The notes under the pieces are model-generated. The model saw only the letters and a list, made by a program, of their open reading frames with translations. It did no database searches and had not been told where the DNA came from. This document shows positions 19,974 to 33,990 of a stretch of DNA of 64,000 bases, one piece after another. The DNA comes from Caprimulgus europaeus (taxonomy: Eukaryota; Chordata; Aves; Caprimulgiformes; Caprimulgidae): positions 2,046,001 to 2,110,000 of the forward strand of contig OU015551.1 in assembly GCA_907165065.1 (NCBI GenBank), written 5' to 3'. The stretch's first letter is position 1, and every line of letters starts with the position of its first letter. Position numbers and translations under genes: made by a program.

Positions 19974-22900
19974 GGTGCTTGTGATGCTGTTTGCAGCCCC
20001 TTCCCTCCAGTGCTTTAGGAGAGCCCTGAGTAAAGGTCTGTACCCAAGAGTAAAGGTCTATACCCAAGATGATCTCAACCCTCCTGGTTCCCTGAGCTCT
20101 CCAGGAGTGGCTGCAGCAGCTCTGGTGGTCCCCATGGAGGGGCAGCTGGCTGAGAGCAGAGGCTGTGGCAGAGCAAAGGTGTTGGCAGGGTTTAGAGGTG
20201 GGAGCAGGGTGTGAGGTGCAGAGGGATGGCAGGAAGCAGAGCGAATCTGAAGGGACCTTCTGGCTTCCCTGGGGCTGCAGAGGAGCAGCTATTCCCCATC
20301 CCTTCCCCTGGGTTCCCTTCTGTTGTTCCTGATTTGATCTGAGAACCAGATTTACAGTGGAGAGCCTGCTTGAAGATGTGGAGGGCTGAAAAAATGTCTG
20401 CAGTGTGCAAGTGGTCCCTTTCCAAGTCATTCTTCCCAGGAGTAGCTGGCACTGTGCAAGAGGGTGAACTGCAGAGCTGATTCCTGGAGCTCAGGCACAT
20501 GGGTGGTTGGTTGGTTTGGGTTTTTTAAAAAATCTTAAAAAAAGACTTTAAATAACTGTGATTCAACTTGAAATGAAAGAAAAAAACCTGAAAAACTGAA
20601 CTTTGGATTGGCCTTGCCTGCATTCTTGTAATTGTTCTGGATTAATGTTTAATTTTTATTGATGGCAGCTCTTCCCAAGATTTCCTCGTGTGCACTCACA
20701 TTCCTGGCTCCAGCTGCTTCCCTCACCTCCCTGTGGCTGCTCATTAGAACCTCAGCTCCTCAACCATTTCTGAACACTTGAGCTAGGTGTGAGTGGGAGT
20801 TTATGAAAGTGTGAGCCCATTTATGTTTGTACTTCTAAACACCACCCCGTGCCTCCTGCTTGCATGGGAGATAATCATCTGTGCTGGCTCTCAGTGAGTT
20901 CCTGACTCAGTCCTGCCTGAAATTGCTGTGTTTACAGAAACACCACAGAAAAACCTGCCTGATTCCCACCAAGGACCTTGGCTGCTCTTGCTGTCCTTGA
21001 AGCAAGTAGGTAAGTCCAAACTGCCCCTCCATTGCCCATGGACCCCAGGCCAAGTGGAGAAATGCTTCATGTACCTCTTCCTCCTTTGAAGAGGAACATG
21101 GGAGCCATTTGGGACAATCCACAGTCATTCTTGGAAGGAGAAATGTTAAATTCCACAGCAGCAAGGCTCACAGAGGGACCTGGTGCTCCTGTGGTGCATT
21201 TGGTGTGAAGGTCCCTGACCATGACAGGGCTGTACCAGACACAGGCTTTGAGAAAAGCTGGGACTGTGGAGATCAGTTGCTCCTCTTCCTCCTTCTCAGT
21301 CCTTGGCCAGAGACCTCGTGTTACCCCATCACAGTATTACTTGAGATCAAAAATAAATGGAGGGGATGGTTAAAAAATAAATGGAGGGGATGGTTCTGCT
21401 CAAATGTTTGTGGCCTTGGTCCTATGGTCCATGGATGCTCGAAGCAGCCAGTGCTGACCCAGTAGCAGGGCTGATGGTTGACTGGGTTTCTGTGCCTCCT
21501 TCCACCCAGGATCTGAGCTCAGCAGGCTGCCTTGGGTCCTTTCAGCTCTGAAAACATTTATTCCCAGCAGCCAGTCCTCTTGCTTGCAGGTGGTGTTTGA
21601 GGGGTCAGTGCACGAGCACCCTGCTCACAGCCCTTCCTGCAGAGCCAGCCTGACACTCCTCTCTGTGCCCAGAGGCTCACAAGTGGCCATGTGTCACCTC
21701 TGCTCCCATCCTGCAGCTCCACATCGTTCCTTCTCGCTGCTCTGCTTTGACTTGGCCTCTCTCAACCTGCCCCAGTGGGTGATGGTGCTCATCCTTCTCC
21801 AAAAGAGAGAAATGGTGCAACAGAGCATGGAAAATTGATGACATGCTTGTTTGGTGCAGTCAGATGGCAATAAAGGCCTGAGCTCATTCATATCCTGCTG
21901 GGGACTTGTTTTCCTTCTGTGGTTATTTGTCAAATGCTAATGAGCGGAAGCAATTTGCTCCTCTAGCTTTGAGAGCAGGAGACAGGGAGGGGGCTGGGGA
22001 GGGAGAAGGCCACCTGCATGGGGCCTGGTGGGTATAACTATCAACCTCTTTTTGTTCCAGCTGTTGTTTTAACGGCTGGGATTGCCTTGTTCCCAGAAAG
22101 CAGTTTTTTCTGGTGTTACCCTGCTTCCTCTTGAGTTTCATCAATGATGCTTGTGAACCTGCAGTGCAGCTCCCAGGAGGGGTGGCCCACAGGAGCCTGG
22201 GGCAGATATTTCTGCAGTGCCATAGCAAGGGAGTCAAACAGCCAGAGTGAGCCAAGACACAGGGAGAATATTGTGAGGAGATGTCCCAACATGTCTCTGA
22301 ACCATGCAGCTGGTGTGTTACTGCTTCTGGTGTAACGTAGGTGAATTGTTGGTGTGAGCTTGTTTCCTATTTGCATGTGGTCATGCCTGTGGTGAATCAC
22401 ATGCTCTTTCTAGAAGACAGCCCTTGTCTCTTACTCAAACCTTGTTGTCTGGTTGTCTCTCTGCTTGGGGAACGTGGATGGAAAGATCCACAACCAAGCG
22501 TGTGGATCTTGGTGTGATCCTCAGCACCCGAGGAGCGTGGCACAGAGCAGTGCAAGTGGCTGCTCTTGGTCTGCTTTGTGCTGGGACATCACTGGCCACA
22601 GAACTGACTCGAGTTCTGCCACCAACTGGAGGATCTTGGGATAAATACTTGGCCCTTTCCTTAAGGAAAAGAGAACTGGGTCTTTCTATAGTGCTTCTCT
22701 TCCACGAGGAGATCCCTGAGCAAGCGTTTATCCCAGGCAGACCCTGACAAATCAGGATGTAAAGAACCAGATTTCTCCTAAAAATGCAGCAATAAGGGGC
22801 ACAGGAAATTTAACTGGATGTGGTTCTTGGTATTTCAGGAACATCCAGTGCTGTAGATGGGCACAAGTACCCTGACCCCTGCATCCTGCCCAGAGGAGAG

Positions 22901-25650
22901 CTTTGCTGTAGGCTTCAGTGGCTGGGTTAGTGCAGAACCTGAGTTCTGGTGCCACGTGGAGCTGCTCCTGGTTTGTAGGAATATCCAAGCCAATATCCAA
23001 GGACAAGCCAAGTGTCCCTGGAGAGCAGCTTCCCTCTTGGGGCAGCTCGGGAATAGGTGGGGTGCTGGGGTCCATTGGCAGTGGTGACACTGCTGTGTGG
23101 TGGGGTAAAGCAGAGTCACTGTGTTTTTCCTCAAGCAGCTTGTGCTCATCTGTTGCATGTGGATTTAATTTGGAAGGCTGTGAAAACACCCTGCTGAGCC
23201 TTTGTAGAGCCACTGAAAGCACTCCTGGCTCCAGCCCCATTGATCCTGAATAGCTTCTAATGAGGGTCTAATGGAGATAGTTAAACACAGGACGTGCAGC
23301 TTCCTGCCTGGGATCCCTGAGTGCTCTCCTGGTCTGATAACTCAGCTATGGGTCATCATGTCTAAACAAACCATGGCAAGATGTTTGTCCTGGGGATGAG
23401 TGAGCACAGAGCTTGTCCCTGCCACCAAGGTGGAGCTGGTGTTGACAGCTAACTAGAGAGAAGAGTCAGTGCTCCAGCAGATCCTCTGGGTTTTGGGGAC
23501 AGCAGATGGTTTCATGATGCCAGGGACAGCAAACATGAAGGAGCTGGAGGAGAAAGGCTTTGTTTTTTTGTTTGCTTCTGCTTGGTCTCCCCTGTGAAGG
23601 GCTTTTGCTGAAAGCAGAGCTTAGCAGGCAGCATCCTGCACCTAGAGATTGACCCCAGAGCACTGAGGGAGCTGCAGGAAGATTAATGAGATGTTTATGT
23701 GAGGATGGACTGATGTGAACGTGTGGCTTGAGCCTGTCCCTTGGCACTACTGGGAGCAGCACAGCCCTTGGCAGGGTGCAGTGAAGGTGACACTGAGGAC
23801 TTTGAGCCTCACTGGTGTGAGAGCACTGGCTGGGATCTATCTTACTGGAAATAAATTCCTCATGTCCTGCAGTGGCTTGAGTCCTTCTGACAGTGCTGAA
23901 GGGGGGAACCATCTCTGGAAGGACTGAAACCTGCTGAGCAGGCTCGATGCTGCTCTGAACACCGTGTGCCCTTCTCAGCTCTGCCCCCCTCGCTGCTCTG
24001 GGTGGTGAGGTGGCTGACAACTCGAATTTCCAACCACAAAATGACGGTGTTTTTGTTGCATAAACATCTGCATTCGTGCTTTGCCTGTTTAATTTAAAAA
24101 GAAATGTAATCCCTGAGTTGAAAGTTCAGCAGCATTTGTTTTTTTGCAATGTCTAGAGACTCCCTGGAAGATCACAGCCACCATCTGCACTGCACAAGCT
24201 TTGTCCTGAAAAGCCCAGGAAGAAGAAAAGATGGGGAGGAGGAAGAGAGAGAGGCACATTGAGGAAGAGGAGGACTCTTGTGTGTGCAGTTGTGATGAGC
24301 TCCAAAGTCTTGTTCCTTGGCTCTGGGTGTCCAAGGCTCTGCAGCTGCTGGGCTATGATGCCATCCTGGTGGGGTGCTGAGTTTTTGTGCTGTACTTGGG
24401 TAGGGTGCTGGGTTATTTGGTCTCCTGGGGAAGGAGATGGGGTGTCTGGAGGTAATGTGGGGGGGGGGTGGGGGCTCACCCACCTGCTGGCCAACCTTCA
24501 GTTAAGAGTTCCTCTTAATTGCTTCATGAGTGAAAACCTGGTTCAGTGAGAATTTGTGGCATCTACCACTGAGCTGGTCGGGCTTCAGAGCTTTAATCAT
24601 TGTGTGTTAATTGAGCCTTGAGAGGAAACAGTGACCATGTCTCCATCAGTGCCATCTCCCTACTGAGCACAGACTCTCCTCTGCTTTGCTCATTGAGCAG
24701 TTTCACATGGTAGATGCCATCAGACTTTGACTGGTCTGTCCAAAGCTACCTGGCTTCTCCTGTGTCTACTAGAAGAGACTTGTTTTTTAAGGTGTTCTCA
24801 CTCTGGACAATATCTCTGTGCAGATGTGGCACTTAATAGGTGTATTCTGGTTTCTAGTCCTCCTCTGAAGCCAACCCTGGAGCTCTGCAAGTCCCTCTTG
24901 GAGATGGGGAGGCTGGGGAGGATGGGGACAGGGAAGCAGGCAGTTGCCATTCAAGCCAGTACTGAGCTGGGTCGTACTGGTGCTGCATCAGTGCTGTGTT
25001 GGTCACCTGAGCTTCAGCCTGAACAAAGGCTTCCATGTGCCCTGAGCTGTCCCATGACTGCACACAGCCACTGGATAGGGGGTTCTGCTTGGGGGTGTGT
25101 TAGATGTCCTCTGTATGGAGTCAGCATCGTGGCAGTGGCTCTCTGAACATCTCTGAAGCAGATGTTAGAGATGGTTCATCCTCACCTTCCAGTGTAGCTA
25201 CCCCCAGTGTGGGACACAGCAGCTCCTGTGCTCCACAGTGCTAGCACAAGAGTGCCTGAAACAAGGAGACAACCTTCTCCACCACTGCTAGAGGGGATTT
25301 AGGCAGGCAGGGTATAAATATCCAACTCAAAAGTTGGCTGAGACACCAAAGCAACTTCTCTGTGCTTGCAGTAAGCACCATGGGCTCTCATGGTCATGAG
25401 TCAGAGGGTTTCTCAATCTCACTTTGAAAGCCCAGGTGAAGGGGGGTAGCAGCAGATCCAGACATGACCAAATGAATGTGTTGGGCATCTGGTGTTCACC
25501 ACTGGCCCTGCCACAGCAGCTCTTGCTGTTATGAACAGAATACTGCTGTAAGAGCAGGTAAAAGGTGCTGCCAGGTGGGGAAGAAGCTGGCAGGGCACTG
25601 GGTGCACTTAGTGCTTCTCAGACATACAGAGATGAGGTTCACTTATTTAT
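19974..25650. other. Intergenic, only small tandem duplications
   Basis: Holds two-copy tandem duplications near 20033-20073 (GAGTAAAGGTCTRTACCCAA) and 21348-21393 (AATAAATGGAGGGGATGGTT), and a G-rich tract at 24457-24474. No gene was recognised. Confidence 0.6.
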
Positions 25651-25988
25651 GGGGAGCTGATCAATGTCTGTCAATATCTGAAGTGTGGGGGCCAAATGGA
25701 TGGGGCCAGGCTCTTGTCAGTGGTGCCCAGTGACAGGACAAGGGGCAATGGGCACAAACTGGGACACCAGAAGTTCCAGACAAACTGAAGGAGAAACTTC
25801 TTCACTGTGAGGGTGCCGGAGCCCTGGGCCAGGCTGCCCAGAGAGGGTGTGGAGTCTCCATCTCTGGAGATGTTCAAACCCACCTGGACACTTTCCTGTG
25901 CACCCTGGTGTAGGGACCCTGCTCTGGCAGGGGGGTTGGACTGGATGATCTCCTGAGCTCCCTTCCAATCCCTATGATTCTGTGATTT
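25651..25988 (+). mobile_element. CR1 fragment
   Basis: Sense copy from CTGATCAATGTCTGTCAATA to the 3' tail TATGATTCTGTGATTT. Nearly the same as the copies at 47652-48089 and 53282-53573. Confidence 0.93.
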
Positions 25989-27825
25989 ACATGGAACAGA
26001 CTAAAACAGTTCCTGCAATTAAAAATAAAAAAGTTCTTGAAAAAAATTGCTGCCCGTGTGGGTCAGTCCTGGTGGCAAACACGGTCCCAGCACCTGGGTG
26101 CTACTGAGATGACTTATTTCAGCAGGTGAATGGATACCAGAAGTGTTGGCAAGGTCACAAGTTCAGGAGAGAGCAATGAAGGGCCTGACCACCCTGGTTA
26201 ATGAATGCAGCTCTTGGGGATGGAGTCCACACATCAGTTGTTGACCAAGTGTGGGGAGGGTGGAATTTGAGAGCAAGGTAGAAGTATCTAAAGAGCATGA
26301 TTGTGTGTCAGAGGGGAAAAGCTGGCTTGGATGCACTGATAAGTTGATATGGGGATAAAGGAGAAGATATTGATCAGTGGAAAACAAGTCTGAGCATGAA
26401 GAAACATGTTCTGACAAGAAGATCCATCAGGATGTGGAACAGGGGGGATAGTGGAAGTCCCATTAGCTACTCACTTACCACTGGATCAGAAAATGTACTG
26501 GAGGGAACAATCCTCTCCAGGCAGGAAGAAATTGGGATGAGCTAATAGGACTTTCCCATATCTCATTTCTGCAACTCTGAGTTCCATTAGGGGAAAATAG
26601 TACTTTGAATTTCTTCCTCTGGCCAATGTAATTTCTGGTTCAGCCAATGTTCTGTGGAAAACTGAGAAACCCTGAATGCAGAAGCATTTTGCTTCTGCTG
26701 TTGACATTTCTGGTGGTCTTTTCTTGAACATCACTCTCTGAACTGAGAAGGAAGTCATCTCCTTGCTTGCAGAGTACACACAGCCCTAAATATTCTCCTG
26801 CACATTGTCATAACGTGGCTCAGTGATCAGCTATGTGATGACTAAGGTGAAAAACCCAGCTCATTCTCCATGGTCTGGTAAGTTCTTAGCTGTTGTCCTT
26901 TCTCTGCTGTCAACAGGAGGTCACATTAATCAGTGTCTACTCGTGCTCAGTCTCTTTATGATGGGCAAAATGCACCATCACCTCCCTTAACCTTTCCACC
27001 AAGCAACACTAACTATGAACAAACCTTGCAGCTGAACATCCTGTTGCAAGCACCCATCTTCTTTTCTCTCTTGGACGTGAGCAGCAGAGGGTTAACACTG
27101 TCTTACAGAAAACCTGCTGGTCACTCAGCTGCTGCTTCACCCTCCTGCACCCTCCCCTTGCCAGCGGGATGGGTGGGTGGGATGCCAATAACCCATCCAA
27201 ACAAATTCTCCAAGGAGAACATTGTGCTCCAAGGAACAGGGCTTTGTGCTGCAGAGCCCTTGAGGCTGCTGGATTGTCTCCAGCCATGGTGGGACAGGCT
27301 GGATGTCCCTGCCTGGCAGTTGTTTGGGCACCACTGCTGCCTGTTTCATAACGGGTGTGTCTCGGCAGCAACAATTAGTGCAAATAAGCTTTTCTCCAGC
27401 GTTCTCAGCAGAGACCCACTGGAAATCTTTCCAGGTCCCAGGGAAGCCAGGGCACCAGCAGCTGTGCAGGGCATGTCCTGCCCTGCATGGGCCCAGCTGA
27501 GTTCCCAGAAGAGCCCGGTGCTGTGTGACCCTGCCCTTGTAATGGGATTTAATTGGGGAGTTGCAGGTAGCACTGAACCACCCTGAAGGTCCTGCCTGTG
27601 CCTCTGGCAGCTGTCACCGCAGTTTGCTGTGGCTCTGGGGCTGTTCTCCAGACTATTGTCTGTTCTTGCATCAAAATTACCTTCCTTGGGGTGCTGTTGG
27701 CTGGCTCCTTGCCCAGCTCAGCCACAGCACTTTAGTCTGTGCCATTATGCCCATCTGCACAGTTTGACTCTGCCAGGACCCTTGCCCACACTCCTCTGTC
27801 TTTATCACTTGACATTATAATGTCT
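25989..27825. other. Intergenic, no feature seen
   Basis: The frame at 26933-27586 (217 codons, plus strand) has no recognisable domain and overlaps several similar-length frames on both strands. Confidence 0.55.
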
Positions 27826-28212
27826 ACAGAACCCAGAATGGCCTTGAATAAAAAATCCCTTTGAGATCATCGAGTCCCATCATGAACCCAACACTGACCA
27901 GTCCCCACTGACCCATGTCCCTCAGCACTGTGTCTACACAACTCTTCAATCCCTCCAGGGATGGGGACTCCACCACTGCCCTGGGCAACCCCTTCCAATG
28001 CCTCAGAACCCTTTCAGCAAAGAAATTCTTCCTCACATCCCATCTCAACTGCCCTGGGCACAACTGGAGCCCATTTCCTCTTGTCCTGTCCCTTGGTCCT
28101 TGGTTGAACAGACCCACCCCCACCTCTCTGCACCCTCCTTGCAGGGACTTGGACAGAGCCAGAAGGTCTCCCCTCAGCCTCCTTTCCTCCAGGCTCAGCA
28201 CCCCCAGTTCTT
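27826..28212 (-). mobile_element. CR1 fragment
   Basis: A third subfamily, marked by ATGGGGACTCCACCACTGCC and CCCTTTGAGATCATCGAGTC. Relatives are at 42163 (opposite orientation) and 50802. Confidence 0.92.
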
Positions 28213-31189
28213 AAGCATCTGGTGGAGGATTTGGGGAGGATGCTGCTTCTACTAGTTTGTAGAAATGTCCATAACATCCCACTCCTCCCTAGGGCTGTAT
28301 TAACTTAATAAAATAAGGCTCTAGCTGTCATCTAATAGTTATGCTGGGTGCTCCTACCTCTGCCTTCTCAGCTCTGTGCATGAAAGATTATAATCTCCTT
28401 AGATAAGAAATGAGAGGCAAGCCATATGTGTGTGTCTTCACAAGTCATCTTCAGGATCTTCACAAACATCTGATATGAAATGGGTCATAATTTTCACTCA
28501 AAAAAAAAAAAACCCCAACCAAAACCACCCCAAACCCAACCTTGCTGGCTTTCCACCTGCCCTACAGATCTCAACAACTCCTTCAATTCCAATATTATCT
28601 GTTCCAGAGCCACACACTGAGAGTTTTCTAATGAGATAGAGAAGAGGCAGGTTGAAGCAGGAGAGAGCAGATGGGCAAGGAGAAACTGAATAATCTGTTC
28701 TTCACCAGGCCCAATTAACCCATCATTACTTTGTTACCTAACAGACTTCTGCTGAAAGATTATTTAGAAGCTTTTCAGAAGCATAAATATCAAAGATTGA
28801 AAATACTCAGCTGGCTTCACTCTTCTTTTTGGCCAAAATGAGAGAGAACCTGGGCAAAACGTGGTGGTGTTGGGCACCTCAGATGCAGAAAGACTTTCTC
28901 TGAGATTTGAGTTTGGGGTTTGAGTCAGTGACTGATGGATGATGGGTCTGGTATCTCTTCCAGTGTTGTCTCAGTCATCTGCTTTTCTGGCCAGTTAATT
29001 GTTGACAACTCCAGGTGCTTTGGAGTGTGACTGTTTTGGGTCAAATCCTTGTAAAATCATGTGTGAGATGGTGTTCACCAATATTACCCAGATGCTTGAG
29101 TGCCTGCAGTTGGTGGATCTGGTAACCCCAGAAAAGGCAGCTCAGTTTTTTTGCTGCTCAGATGTTTCTGCTTTGTGATTTTGTGGCTCATCCCAGCACT
29201 GCCCAACCTGGGGCTGTTCTCACAACCCTGGGCAGAAACCAGCACATCCCATCAACTCCATCCCGCTGCAGCACTGGGGGAGCTCTGAGCAGCCCTGCCA
29301 AGGCTCCCAGCAGATGAACTGCAAGGTTCAATGTTCTGCTTTGAGCTTTTTAACTCTCCCAACAGAGGATTTTCCAGGAAGGCTTTAAAATTGCTCCTCT
29401 GCTTTGTATCTTTGTGCATCAGTGCTCTCACCTGGGAACCCCGGCAGGTAGCGAGGGATTCCCCTAAAGAGCTGGGACCCTTCCCTGTCCCTTCCCAGAC
29501 TTTATCCCAAGTTTTGCCCAGGGTAAGGAGAACTTCAGGCCTTGCCAATGTGCTGATGGTGGATGTGCTCTGCACCCAGGTGCCACCTTTCAGTTCTTCT
29601 CTATTTCTAGGCAGCTGAGGGATGCAGATGAGGAAGTTGAGGGACGCAGAGCTCATGGCACGGTGACACCGTAGGCTGTCGTTGTCCCCAGTAACATTCT
29701 GGCTGTCACATTATGCTCCATGTGACACTAAGCACGTTGCATCTCTAGATGATCTAGGATGGGCCTCAGAAAAATAGTTTGTTGTCTTTATGCATGGTTT
29801 GTTGTGGCCAGTGAGGCTCAGATCTGAAGTTTCCTCTGCTGTTCTGAAATCCCGTGGAGTTTTCAGAGAAATCCAGCATTATCTGGAGCCTCTGACCCCG
29901 TTTATTGTGCCAGACTCCCAAACCCCTTTTGTTAATAACTCACTGCAATCATTGTGTGTTGTCTTGTTCCCTCAGGGGACAAGATGAAGTGGTTGCTTTC
30001 TGATGTTCTCAAGGACCATTCAGAACACAAAGAGCTGTGTACATGTCCCAAGGTACAAGTCACTGGTTTTACCTAAAGTTTCAGCTGCTTCTCCTGGTTT
30101 TTCAGCCCAGTGAAACTATTCCACTGCTGTAGCATTCATCATGTGTGGCTTGTGTGCCTCTGTCCCTTCTAAAGTCATTATGTCCTCAGCTGGGAGATGT
30201 TCAGAAACCCTCCTGCCATCTCTTCAGGTCTAGATTATCCTTGCAGTTGCTCATAGCTTGGGTCCTATGAGGGGGTTTTTTTATGTGCTCAGGAGTAGTG
30301 GCCAAGTCCTGGGTTGCTGCAAAGGATCGTTGGGTTCTGATGCACCTGCAGAAGGTCCTGGGTGTGGGGCTGTCAATGACTTGGTGACAGTTTATCTGGG
30401 TGTTTATATTATAATTTCCAATCCTCCAGATTAATTTTCTGTGTTTGCCCCTTGATAGTGCCTGCCCTGTTAGAAAGTGTTTCATTTCTCTGCCTGTGCC
30501 CAGTCATGGTGCTCAACTCAGATCCACACAACTGTTAGAGATGGGGGGAAAAGAAATTATATATATTTATAGATATATCTATCTATCAGTGGTGTCCTTT
30601 GCCATTGGCATCTCTGCTTTTGTGCTGCTGGTCCCACCTACTCAGGGTTTGCCTGTGCCAAAGCCTGGTTTAACTGACACATCTCTTGGCCTTTCAGATT
30701 TTTGTGGCCCTCTTGGGTTTTTGGGGCTCAAGACAAGTTTTCTGTCACTGGTTGAGTGGGTTTAGATCGTGCACAGAGCCTGGGGCTTCAGAGCTTTTCT
30801 GTTCCTTGTGAGGCTTTACGGGGCAGTACAGAGCCTGTGGTGTAACCCCCACTATCTAAAGAGTTCTCAGGAAACTCCTTCTGGTGAAGGTCTGAATGGG
30901 AATTAACGTTGTAAAAAGCCATTAAACACCCACATGTGTGTACATGTGGACTCTAAATACCCCTGTGGCATCCTCCATAATTTCTTGAGAAAATCAGATT
31001 TCTGAGAGCAGCAGCAGCAAGTTTTTCAGAGGCTTGGGCCTCTCCTCTTATCAAGAGGAAAAAGGTTGAAAATATAAAAATCAGAAATACATCAGAAAGC
31101 ATCACTTTGGAGATGAGTTTGTTCATCCCCCTGCCAGCGAAGGAGCCTTCTGCTTGATCCCTTCTCCAGTCCTCAATCCAGTTCTACCC
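28213..31189. other. Intergenic, AT-richer, no gene seen
   Basis: Contains an A run at 28500-28512 followed by a CCAAAC-rich stretch, and an AT-rich patch near 30557-30588. Confidence 0.55.
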
Positions 31190-31330
31190 CTGGGATGGGT
31201 TTCCCTCCTGTCCCTGCAGTGTTTATTCCACAGTCTAATAGATCTGCCTGTTAGGAAATGTTTTCTGAGGTTGAAACTCAACTTTCCTTTGTTCTGGTTT
31301 CTTCCAATAACTCCATGGACTGGCCTTGAA
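31190..31330 (-). mobile_element. Ancient CR1/L3-type relic
   Basis: CAGTGTTTATTCCACAGTC, then CTAATAGATCTGCCTGTTAGG and AAACTCAACTTTCC, have the order seen in old antisense CR1/L3 elements. It is strongly diverged and its ends are uncertain. Confidence 0.35.
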
Positions 31331-31519
31331 TCGATGGGGCTTGGAACCACCAACAAATGCAGAGCAGGGACAGCCAAGATGACAAAGAAATTAAAGGAAA
31401 TAATTGTGAGTTTGCCAGAGGTCTCTCTGGTGTTTGAGCACACTCGCTGTTGTATTTGTTGGTAGGAGATCTCTGAAGTCCTTCTCAAGTGTTTGGAGCA
31501 TTATTCAGCAGGTGCCAAG

Positions 31520-31736
31520 GTATCCTACAGCTTCCCACTGAGGCTTGTAGGTATCCTACAGCTTCCCACTGAGGCTTGTAGGTATCCTACAGCTTCCCAC
31601 TGAGGCTTGTAGGTATCCTACAGCTTCCCACTGAGGCTTGTAGGTACCCTACAGCTTCCCACTGAGGCTTGTAGGTACCCTACAGCTTCCCACTGAGGCT
31701 TGTAGGTATCCTACAGCTTCCCACTGAGGCTTGTAG
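31520..31736. repeat. 31-base minisatellite, seven copies
   Basis: Seven perfectly spaced copies of a 31-base unit (GTATCCTACAGCTTCCCA then CTGAGGCTTGTAG). Copies 5 and 6 read GTACCC in place of GTATCC; all others are identical. There are no spacers between copies, so it is a plain tandem repeat and not CRISPR-like. Its homogeneity points to recent expansion. Confidence 0.97.
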
Positions 31737-33990
31737 GCATTTGAAAGAGAAACTTCCAGAGGAGACAAGTTTTGATGTCATGTCCAGAGGTAAAGGGAAG
31801 AGAATGGCTGGCTCTGAATATTGGGACTACAAGGCATCATTTCAGCATCTTCTGACCTTGCTAAATCCATCCCCGACTTCAAAAAGAATATGATGCCCCC
31901 TAACACCAGGTTCTTGGGTTTTTTTGTCCTGAACCAAGGGAGTGATCATTAGGAAAGCTAACACACAGTTAATTAATCTGGGCTTATTAACACCAACGTT
32001 TCCCAGGATCTCCCCTGATGCCACTAAGCAACGTGCAGAGAGGTAGGAGACGAGGAACAAAGCAGCCGCGTCGCGTCACGGCAAATACCAACAGCCAAAA
32101 CAAAAAGTGCCTCTTACCTGGTCTGTGGATGGGCAGAAAGTCTTGTCAGGGCTTTGTCACAGCAGTTTTGGAGAAAGAAAGGGAAGAAGAGAGGGGACAA
32201 TGTTCTTTGGCGAGTGAGAAGACGAGAGGGGGCCAGGCCACCACTGTCTGGCATTCGCTACCTCCGTTTGCTGGTTTCTTTGAAACGTGACCTATTTCCT
32301 TGTTGCACAGGAAAGGAAAGAAGAGAAAATAAAAGCTGTGTAGCTCTGAAGAGTGAAAAGAGCTCTGAGGATCTTCTCAGTGTCAGGGCATGGGACTTCT
32401 ATGGAAGAAAACACATCAGGAAGGTGGTGAAGAGCTGTTGTTATTGAAACAAAGGTGTTGGGGGAAGATATTGCCTGGAGAACAAAGCTCCCTTCAAGGA
32501 GATGTGAGCTTTTTGCACAAGTGTCTCTAACATGCCATGGTGGGTCCCTTGGAGGTCATGAGGTGGCAAGGAGAGCTTAGTTTCTTTGGATTCTCCCCAT
32601 CCAGGCCAGAGGTTACTGAGAAAGGCCCTCTGTGTAGGGCTGCTTTGGAGTGATGGTTTATGAAGGTCAAGACCTTGGCTCAGTAAACCAAGAAGCTTCT
32701 CCTAGACTGTTTTCCTGCTCTGCTTTCTCATTAGCTCTTGGTAACGTGGCTGTAACACAAATAGCTGGGCTGGGAGCCATCCACCACCAGGCCCACCAAA
32801 TATTGCTTTGTTTTGGCAGGATTTTCAGCTGCTCCTCAGGGCCACGTCTCCCTTTCCAGAAGGGAAAAGTTTCCATGGTTCATTACTAACCATGGGTAAC
32901 AGCTCACTGCCACTTGACAACTCATTAGCCTGGAAGAGATGGGTGAAAGGTCAGAGTTGGTGACTGAGGAGAATGGTCAACTCTTGGTGACTGGGGAGAA
33001 TGGCCACAATGCTGTGACTTCTTTTTGCTGGATGCAAAGAGGTTCCCTGATGAGATGGATGGAGAATCCCAAAGTGTCTCGCTGTTGTAGGCAGGACAGT
33101 GCTGTGCTGTAGAAGTTGGGACTGGGGCCCTCATCGTGGTAGGTTGAGCTTGCTGATGTTCAAGACTGATGGGAATAAAACCATGCAGTAATGGGGTTAG
33201 ATATGCAAAATGCAGGCTGTCCTTGAGCGTTACTCAACCACGTGGCATTTCATCGCCCAATCTCCCTCCAGGAGCCCTTTGTGTACATTTGGAGATGATG
33301 TTTCCTCAGAAATCCTCCATATTCAAGGTTTGTTTCCAAGGACAAGGTGAGATCCTGAGATAGAAGGGGTGAGTCACTTGGGCAGTTTACAATGCAGCAT
33401 CTCAACACACCCAACCTTGGAGCATGAGCAGAGCTCTCAGTCCTGGGCCCTCCACAAAGCTCATCTTCATATTGGTCCTTTGCCCAAAATCACCACAAAG
33501 TTGAGGCAACTTGATGATCAAGCTGATCAACAGTGATGATCAACCATGATCTTGATAATCACTTTCTGCCAGCTGTGCTTTCAAGCCAGCTGTGGCTCTT
33601 TCAAGCTGGAGTTACAAGTTTGGGAGATGCCAATCCAATTTTATCGAACACCTGGGATTAATTAAGCTGACTTTTACTGTTGGGCAATTAGTTTACATGT
33701 CTCTACACTAGTGGAAAAAACAAAACAAACCAAAAAAGCATTTGTTTACAGTTGGTTTCACTTGCAGGTTCTCAACCTGGAGTATTTGGGCTACAAAGTG
33801 GAGTATTTGTTTATTAGAGCAGTAGCTAAAAGACTGAATGGAGCATCGTTGTGTAGGGACTGTAGGACCATAACAAGGGTTGGTCTGTGGTTAAGTAGCT
33901 CGTCCCAACATGGACTTGGGGCCAAGCTGTGATGTAGAGCCAGAGCTGGGAACTTTGCCTAAACCCTGCAGTTTGGACATAGCAAGAGAG
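31737..33990. other. Intergenic, no feature seen
   Basis: Unique-looking sequence up to the polypyrimidine tract. A few CG dinucleotides cluster near 32058-32085. Confidence 0.55.

Noticed and set aside
26933..27586. 217-codon plus-strand frame
   Set aside because: No recognisable domain, several competing frames on both strands, no codon or splice evidence.
31520..31736. Regular 31-base repeats resembling a CRISPR array
   Set aside because: Copies are directly adjacent with no spacers, and the genome is vertebrate.
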